Below are positions 10,113 through 16,700 of a stretch of 60,638 nt of DNA, in pieces; the stretch's first letter is position 1, and the number at the start of each line of letters is the position of its first letter. The stretch is taken from contig CAIKLM010000023.1 of the NCBI GenBank assembly GCA_903828235.1, positions 1 through 60,638 of the forward strand. The letters run 5' to 3'. This DNA is from an uncultured beta proteobacterium. Lineage in GTDB: Bacteria; Pseudomonadota; Gammaproteobacteria; Burkholderiales; Burkholderiaceae_C. The position numbers were made by a program, and so were the translations under genes. Below the pieces are notes generated by a model, which did not search any database, was not told the DNA's origin, and was given only the letters and a program-made list of their open reading frames with translations.

Positions 10113-12794
10113 ATGAGCATCCGCCACCTCGACGCCCTGTTCGACCCCCACTCCGTGGCCGTGGTCGGCGCCACCGACAAGCCCGGCAGCGTCGGCGCCA
10201 CCGTCTGGCGCAACCTTCGGCGCGGCGGCTTTCCGGGCCCGTGCTGGCCCGTGAACCCGGGGCGGGCCACAGTCGGCGGCGAGCCCGCCTTCGCCAGCGT
10301 GGCCGCGCTGCCCGCGGCGCCCGAGCTGGCCGTGGTGTGCACGCCGCCGGCGGCCGTGCCGGGCGTGATCGCCGAGCTCGGCGAACGCGGCACCCGGGCC
10401 GCCGTGGTGCTGACCGCCGGCCTGACGCCGCCGCAGAAGCAGGCCATGCTCGACGCCGCGCGGCGCCACCTGCTGCGCATCCTGGGCCCCAACTGCCTGG
10501 GCCTCATCGCCCCGCACGCCCGTCTGGACGCCAGCTTCGCCCCCGTGGGCGTGCCGGCCGGCGGGCTGGCCTTCGTGTCGCAGTCGGGCGCGCTGGTGAC
10601 GGCCATGCTCGACTGGGCGCAGGGTCGCGGCATCGGCTTCTCGCACTGCGTGAGCCTGGGCGAGCACGCCGACGTCGACTTCGCCGACCTGCTGGACTGG
10701 CTGGCCAGCGACGCCCGCACCCAGGCCATCCTGCTGTACGTCGAGAGCATCGAGGGCGCGCGCAAGTTCATGAGCGCGGCGCGCGCCGCGGCGCGCAACA
10801 AGCCCGTGCTGGTGGTGAAGGCCGGCCGCAGCCCGCAGGGCGCGGCGGCGGCCAGCAGCCACACCGGCGCGCTGGCGGCCAGCGACCTGGTGTTCGATGC
10901 GGCCATCCGCCGCGCCGGCATGCTGCGCGTGGACACCCTGCAGCAGTTGTTCGACGCCGCCGAGACCCTGGCCCACGCGCGCGCGGCACAGGCCGCGGGC
11001 GATGCGCCGGGCACGTTGATGCTGGTCACCAACGGCGGCGGCGCCGGGGTGATGGCGGCCGACGCCGCCGCGGCCGCCGGCGTGCCGCTGGCCGAGCTGA
11101 CGCCCGGGTTGCGCGCCACGCTCGACGCCGTGCTGCCGGCCAACTGGAGCCGCGCCAACCCGGTGGACATCATCGGCGACGCTCCGGCCGCGCGCTACGT
11201 CGCGGCGCTGCAGGCGCTGCTGGAGCAGCCGCCCGGGCAGTCCGTGGGCACGGTGCTGTTCATGCACGCGCCCACCGCCATCGTGCCCGCGCCCGACATC
11301 GCCGAGGCGCTGCTGCCCCTGGTGACGCGCCACCCGGGCCGGGTGCTCGCAGGCTGGCTGGGCGAGGCCGCCGTGCGCGGCGCGCGCCAGGCCTTCCAGG
11401 CCGCGGGCGTGCCCTGCTACGCCACGCCCGAGGCCGCCGTGGCGGCCTTCGCGCAGCTGCAGACCTACCGCGACAACCAGGCCGCGCTGGCCGAGTGTCC
11501 GCCGCTGGGCGAGCAGGTGGTCGTCGACGCCGCCGCCGTGGCCGCCGTGGTGGAGCAGGCGCTGGCACAGGGCCGCGAGTGGCTGACCGAGCCCGAGGCC
11601 AAGGCCGTGCTCGCCGCCTGCGGCGTGCCGGTGGTGGGCACGCGCGTGGTGCCGGCCGAGCCGGCGGCCGCCGTCGCGGCGGCGCGCGAGGTGGGCCTGC
11701 CGACGGTGCTGAAGATCCTGTCGCCGCAGATCACGCACAAGAGCGACGTCGGCGGCGTGGCCCTGCACCTGGAGACCGAGGCGGCCGTGGAGCAGGCGGC
11801 GCGCACCATGCTCGAGCGCGTGGCGCGCCTGCAGCCCGGCGCGGTGATCGAGGGCTTCACGGTGCAGGCCATGGTGCGGCGGCCGCGGGCGCTGGAGCTC
11901 ATCGTCGGCGCCAGCCTCGACGCGCTGTTCGGGCCCGTCATCCTGTTCGGCCAGGGCGGCACGGCGGTGGAGGTGCTGGCCGACCGCGCCCTGGCGCTGC
12001 CGCCGCTGAACCGCTCGCTGGCGGCGCAGCTGGTGCGGCGCACGCGGGTGGCGCGGCTGCTGGCCGGCTGGCGCGACGTGCCCGTGGCCGACCTCGCCGC
12101 CGTCGAGCGCGTGCTCGTGGCCGTGTCGGAGCTGCTGGCCGCCGAGCCGCGCATCACCGAGCTCGACGTCAACCCGCTGCTGGCCGACGCCGGCGGCGTC
12201 GTCGCGCTGGACGCGCGCGTGCGCGTGAACGCCGCCGCGCCGGGCGGCGCAGCACGCTTCGCCATCCAGCCCTACCCGGCGCACCTGGTGCAGCGCCGGT
12301 CGTGGCAGGGGCGCGAGCTGACCATCCGCCCCATCCGCCCCGAGGACGAGCCGCAGCACCTGGCCTTCCTGGAGCGGCTGACGCCCGAGGACATCCGCTT
12401 GCGCGTGTTCTACAGCCGCCGCACGCTGCCGCGCAGCGAGCTGGCGCGGCTGGTGCAGATCGACTACGAGCGCGAGATGGCCTTCGTGGCCACCGCGGTG
12501 GGCGCGGGCGGCGTCGAGGAGACGCTGGGCACCGCGCGCGCCGCCTGCGACCCCGACAACGAGACGGCCGAGTTCGGCGTCATCGTGCGCAGCGACCTGA
12601 AGGGGCAGGGCCTGGGCCGGCTGCTGATGGAGGCGCTGATCGCCCACCTGCGCCAGCGCGGCACGCGGCGCCTGGTGGGCGAGGTGCTGCTGGAGAACCG
12701 CGGCATGCGCGCGCTGTGCCAGCGGCTGGGCTTCGACGAGCGGCGCGACGACGGCGTCGCGCGCGTGACGCTGGCGCTGCCGCCCGCAGCCTGA
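10113..12794 (+). CDS. PatZ-like protein: NDP-forming acyl-CoA synthetase domains fused to a GNAT acetyltransferase
   Basis: An 893-residue protein with the architecture of Pat/PatZ, the lysine acetyltransferase that inactivates acyl-CoA synthetases. Order: CoA-binding domain (residues ~5-130, SVAVVGATDKPGS), succinyl-CoA-synthetase-like domains (SQSGAL; SSHTGAL with His250), ATP-grasp domain (~480-710, LKILSPQITHKSDVGG) and GNAT domain (~735-890, TAEFGVIVRSDLKGQGLGR). The start MSIRHLDALFDPHS matches PatZ proteins. The SHTG histidine, which is phosphorylated in ADP-forming acyl-CoA synthetases, is retained here, whereas I recall it being lost in some Pat proteins, so residual ligase activity is possible. 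It lies one gene upstream of propionyl-CoA synthase, a plausible target. Confidence 0.88.
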   Translation: MSIRHLDALFDPHSVAVVGATDKPGSVGATVWRNLRRGGFPGPCWPVNPGRATVGGEPAFASVAALPAAPELAVVCTPPAAVPGVIAELGERGTRAAVVLTAGLTPPQKQAMLDAARRHLLRILGPNCLGLIAPHARLDASFAPVGVPAGGLAFVSQSGALVTAMLDWAQGRGIGFSHCVSLGEHADVDFADLLDWLASDARTQAILLYVESIEGARKFMSAARAAARNKPVLVVKAGRSPQGAAAASSHTGALAASDLVFDAAIRRAGMLRVDTLQQLFDAAETLAHARAAQAAGDAPGTLMLVTNGGGAGVMAADAAAAAGVPLAELTPGLRATLDAVLPANWSRANPVDIIGDAPAARYVAALQALLEQPPGQSVGTVLFMHAPTAIVPAPDIAEALLPLVTRHPGRVLAGWLGEAAVRGARQAFQAAGVPCYATPEAAVAAFAQLQTYRDNQAALAECPPLGEQVVVDAAAVAAVVEQALAQGREWLTEPEAKAVLAACGVPVVGTRVVPAEPAAAVAAAREVGLPTVLKILSPQITHKSDVGGVALHLETEAAVEQAARTMLERVARLQPGAVIEGFTVQAMVRRPRALELIVGASLDALFGPVILFGQGGTAVEVLADRALALPPLNRSLAAQLVRRTRVARLLAGWRDVPVADLAAVERVLVAVSELLAAEPRITELDVNPLLADAGGVVALDARVRVNAAAPGGAARFAIQPYPAHLVQRRSWQGRELTIRPIRPEDEPQHLAFLERLTPEDIRLRVFYSRRTLPRSELARLVQIDYEREMAFVATAVGAGGVEETLGTARAACDPDNETAEFGVIVRSDLKGQGLGRLLMEALIAHLRQRGTRRLVGEVLLENRGMRALCQRLGFDERRDDGVARVTLALPPAA

Positions 12795-12807
12795 GCGGCG
12801 GCCGGAT

Positions 12808-13326
12808 TCAGGTCTTCTCGCGCGTCAGGCGCTCGGCGAACGAGATGCCGATGGCCGAGAGCACGAAGGTGAAGTGGATCACCGCCACCATCGTGACGAT
12901 CTGGATGTTCTCGAGGGTCAGGTTGCCGCTGAGGTAGGTCTTCAGCGCGTGCACGCCCGAGATCGAGATGATCGCGAAGGCCAGCTTGAGCTTCAGGTTG
13001 TAGGTGTTGACGTGATCCAGCCAGTCGGGCTTCTTCATGTCCTTGCTGTCGAAGTGCCCGGTGGTCACGAACAGCGACACGCCGGCCAGCGCGACCACCC
13101 ACACCAGCTGCGCCACCATGGTCATGTCGACCAGCTCCAGCACCTTGATGATTAGCTCGATCTTCTCCAGGTTGCCGAACAGCAGCGTCTGCATCAGCTT
13201 GAAGGTCTCGAGCAGGAACTTGCCCAGGATGCCCAGGATGATGGCCACCAGCCCTGCGTAGAAGAACAGCATCGTGAAGCGCATGCCGTAGAGCAGCGAG
13301 CCGACGCTGGCGAGGATCTTTTCCAT
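12808..13326 (-). CDS. YqhA/UPF0114-family membrane protein
   Basis: A 172-residue inner-membrane protein of the UPF0114 (YqhA) family. It starts MEKILASVGSLLYGMRF and has about four hydrophobic helices (TMLFFYAGLVAIILGILG, MVAQLVWVVALAGVSLFV, KLAFAIISISGVHALKTYL, IVTMVAVIHFTFVLSAIGIS). A conserved SKDMKKPDWLDHVN loop lies between helices 2 and 3. The ATG has AAGGA about nine bases upstream on the minus strand. Molecular function is unknown. It is convergent with the PatZ-like gene (13-base gap) and divergent from propionyl-CoA synthase. Its context gives no firm clue. Confidence 0.88.
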   Translation of the reverse strand: MEKILASVGSLLYGMRFTMLFFYAGLVAIILGILGKFLLETFKLMQTLLFGNLEKIELIIKVLELVDMTMVAQLVWVVALAGVSLFVTTGHFDSKDMKKPDWLDHVNTYNLKLKLAFAIISISGVHALKTYLSGNLTLENIQIVTMVAVIHFTFVLSAIGISFAERLTREKT

Positions 13327-13733
13327 CGTGTTCCTTGGTTGCGCGTGCGGGTGGCCGGACCAGGCCGCTCGCACGCTGCCGGATTGTCGGTCAATCCCGG
13401 CGGCGAGCCCTGTCGCGGGCAGCGGCAGCGGCGCCAGGCGGCGCCCGGTCGCCGTGGCGCAGGGCGTTGTTTCGTATTGCAAAATGAACGACCCGGCCCA
13501 CCGGCCCCACGAAAGCCGCCCGGCGCCGCGCCGGCGCCACGCGCAGCGCGCCAGGTCCCTGTCGATGCGAGAGTCTTTCCGGTCTGTCCCCGCTTGTCCT
13601 GGACGCCAGCCGCGGTGAACCCTTCGTCTGCCCGGCGGGCGCCGGCTGTCGCCACCCGCCGGTTCCTAAGTGATGCGGCACTCCAGCCGCCCCTGCCATC
13701 GGCCTCGCGGCCCGCGTTTGCACGACCCTCGCC
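13327..13733. other. 407-base intergenic region between yqhA-like gene and propionyl-CoA synthase
   Basis: This is the longest gene-free stretch in the window and holds the divergent promoters. Most of it is GC-rich with no convincing ORF. The distinctive part is an AT-rich island near 13467-13488 containing a TTGCAA-centred palindrome. No terminator, tRNA or clear sigma-70 pair could be assigned. The start codon of the synthase has no obvious Shine-Dalgarno site in front of it. Confidence 0.7.
13471..13488. promoter_or_regulatory. Candidate operator TTC-N3-TTGCAA-N3-GAA
   Basis: The 18 bases are symmetric: TTC, GTA, TTGCAA, AAT, GAA. They sit in an AT-rich island about 145 bases from the yqhA-like start and 245 bases from the propionyl-CoA synthase start. 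A TTGCAA core resembles the TTTGCAAA-type sites I recall for RamB/ScfR short-chain-acyl-CoA regulators. The assignment to that family is inference. Confidence 0.4.
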
Positions 13734-16700
13734 ATGACCGAAGCGACAGCCTCCAGCACGTCTTCCAGTCCCGCCGCCAACGCGGCCGCCGTGCCGCCAC
13801 CGGCGCACCAGCGCAACCCGCTGCGCACGCGGGCGGACTGGCAGCGCCAGCGCCAGGCCTGCCTGGCCGACCCCGGTGCCTTCCACGGCGCCATTGCCGC
13901 GCGCGAGGTGCACTGGTGGGTGCCGCCCGGAGCCGACCCCGCGATCGGCCCGGCCGGCGCCTGGCTGTCGCTGGACGACGCGAGCGGCACCTGGAATGGC
14001 TGGTGCGCCGCCCGCGCCGAGCCCGTGGCCACCGCGCTGGGCGCGGGCTTCGTGCCTTGGGTGCGGGCCTTCGACGACTCGCAGCCGCCGCACTGGCGCT
14101 GGTTCAGCGGCGGATTCACCAATGCCGGCTTCAACGAGGTCGACCGCCACGTGCTGGCCGGTCACGGCGACGAGGACGCCGTCATCTTCGAGGGCGACCG
14201 CTGGGACATGGCCGCCGACGGCGGCCGCGGCGCGCCGCTGGAGAGCGAGCGCATCAGCCGCCGCCGCCTGCTGTTGGAAACCGCCAAGTGCGCCATCGCC
14301 CTGCGGCAGCTCGGCCTGCAGCCGGGCGACCGCATCGCGCTGAACCTGCCCAACATCCCGCAGCAGCTGTACTGGACCGAGGCCGCCAAGCGGCTGGGCA
14401 TCGTCTACACGCCGGTGTTCGGCGGCTTCTCCGACAAGACGCTGTCCGACCGCATCCACGATGCCGGCGCCCGCTTGGTGATCACCGCCGACGGCGGCTA
14501 CCGCATGGCGCAGGTGGTGCCCTACAAGACCGCCTACACCGACCCCGCGCTCGACAACTTCGTGCCGCTGGGCACCGCGCGCGCCGTGGTGGCGGCGCGG
14601 TTGCCCTCGCTGCCGCTGGGCACGGCGCAGGCGCAGCGCCTGCTGGCCGTGCTCGACGAGGCCCTGGCCGGCGAGGTGACGCTGCTGCGCGGCGACGTGA
14701 TGCGCGGCGTGGGCCGCGCGCTGGCCGAGCTGGGCCGCGCCGGCCTTTCGGCCGAGGCTGCGGCGCAGGTGCGTGTGGCGCTGGCCGAGGCGCTGGTGCA
14801 CACGCCGCCGCGCGTGCAGGCCGTGGTGGTGGTGCGCCACGCGGCGCAGCCCGATCTCGTCTGGCGCCCCGAGCGCGACCGCTGGGCCCACGAGCTGACC
14901 GACGCCGCGCTGGCGCCGCTGCTGCAGGCCGCCGGCCTGGCCCCCGAGGCCGGCGAGGCCGCGCTGATGGCGCTGCCCGCGGCCGATCTGGTGCGCGCCG
15001 TGTGGGCGGTGGTGCCGCCGCTGAAGCTGGACGCCGAGGTGCCGCTGTTCTTCATCTACACCAGCGGCTCCACCGGCAAGCCCAAGGGCGTGGTGCACGT
15101 GCACGGCGGCTACACCGCCGGCGTGGCCCACACCATGAAGGTGGCCTTCGACGCCCGCCCCGGCGAGGTGATGTACGTGGTGGCCGACCCCGGGTGGATC
15201 ACCGGCCAGAGCTACATGATCAGCGCCGCGCTCACCACGCGCGTGACCAGCGTGATGACCGAAGGCGCGCCCGTGTTCCCGCACGCCGGGCGCTTCGCGT
15301 CGATCATCGAGCGCTACCGCGTGGCCATCTTCAAGGCCGGCGTCACCTTCCTGAAGACGGTGATGACCGACCCGCAGAACGCCCAGGACGTGCGGCGCCA
15401 CGACATGGCCACGCTGCGCGTGGCCACCTTCTGCGCCGAGCCCACCAGCCCGGCTGTGCAGCAGTTCGGCATGGGGCTGATGACGCCCTGGTACATCAAC
15501 AGCTACTGGGCCACCGAGCACGGCGGCATCGCGTGGACGCACTTCTACGGCAACGGCGATTTCCCGCTCCGCGCCGACGCCCACACCTACCCGCTGCCGT
15601 GGATCGTGGGCGACGTGCGGGTGGAAGACGCCAGCGCGCCGGCGCCCGCAGCGCCGCCGTTCGCCCGCGCGGCGGGCGAGGGCGGTGCGCCCTGGCGCGA
15701 GGCCGACACGGGCGAGAAGGGCGAGATCGTGATCGCCGCCCCGTACCCCTACTTGGCCCGCACGGTGTGGGGCGATGCGGAAGGCTTCCGCCTCGAGCCC
15801 GCCGGCGCGCACGGCGAGGGCCTGCGCGTGGCCCCGGCGTGGCGCGGCGACGGCGAGCGCTGGCGCAAGACCTACTGGACGCGCTGGCAGGGCGCCTGGG
15901 CCTACACGCAGGGCGACTTCGCGGTGCGACACGCCGACGGCGGCTTCTCGCTGCACGGCCGCAGCGACGACGTCATCAACGTCAGCGGACACCGCATCGG
16001 CACCGAGGAGATCGAGGGCGCGATCCTGCGCGACAAGACACTGGACCCCGACTCGCCGGTGGGCAACGTCATCGTCGTGGGCGCGCCGCACCGCGAGAAG
16101 GGGCTCACGCCGCTGGCCTTCGTCAAGCCCGCCGCCGGCCGCCGCCTGACGCAGGACGACCGCCGCCGCCTGGCCGACCTGGTGCGCCAGGAGAAGGGCG
16201 CCGTCGCCGTGCCCGGCGACTTCATCGAGGTGACGCAGTTCCCCGAGACGCGCAGCGGCAAGTACATGCGCCGCATGGTGCGCGCGCTGGTCGAAGACCT
16301 GCCGGTGGGCGACGCCACGACGCTGAAGAACCCCGAGTCCATCGACGAGCTCGCCCGCGCCATCGGCGCCTGGAAGCGTGCGCAGCAGCTGGCCGACGAG
16401 CAGCAGCTGTTCGAGCGGCACCGCTACTTCCGCATCCAGTACAACGCCGTGGCGAACGCGGAAGGATCGGGCCGCCGCGTGGCCACGGTGGTGGTCGCCA
16501 ACCCGCCGGTGAACGCGCTCAACGAGCGCGCGCTCGACGAGCTCAACCTCGTGGTCGACCACCTCGCGCGGCGCGACGACGTGGTCGGCGTGGTGTTCAC
16601 CGGCGACGGCGGCAGCTTCATCGCCGGGGCCGACATCCGGCAGCTGCTGGAGGAGGTGCGCACCCCCGAGCAGGCGCGCGTGCTGCCCAACAACGCACAG

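Noticed and set aside
13328..13618. Possible small upstream ORF (96 residues) before propionyl-CoA synthase
   Set aside because: Pro/Arg-rich sequence with no RBS and no conserved look; it also crosses the AT-rich palindrome. Treated as non-coding.
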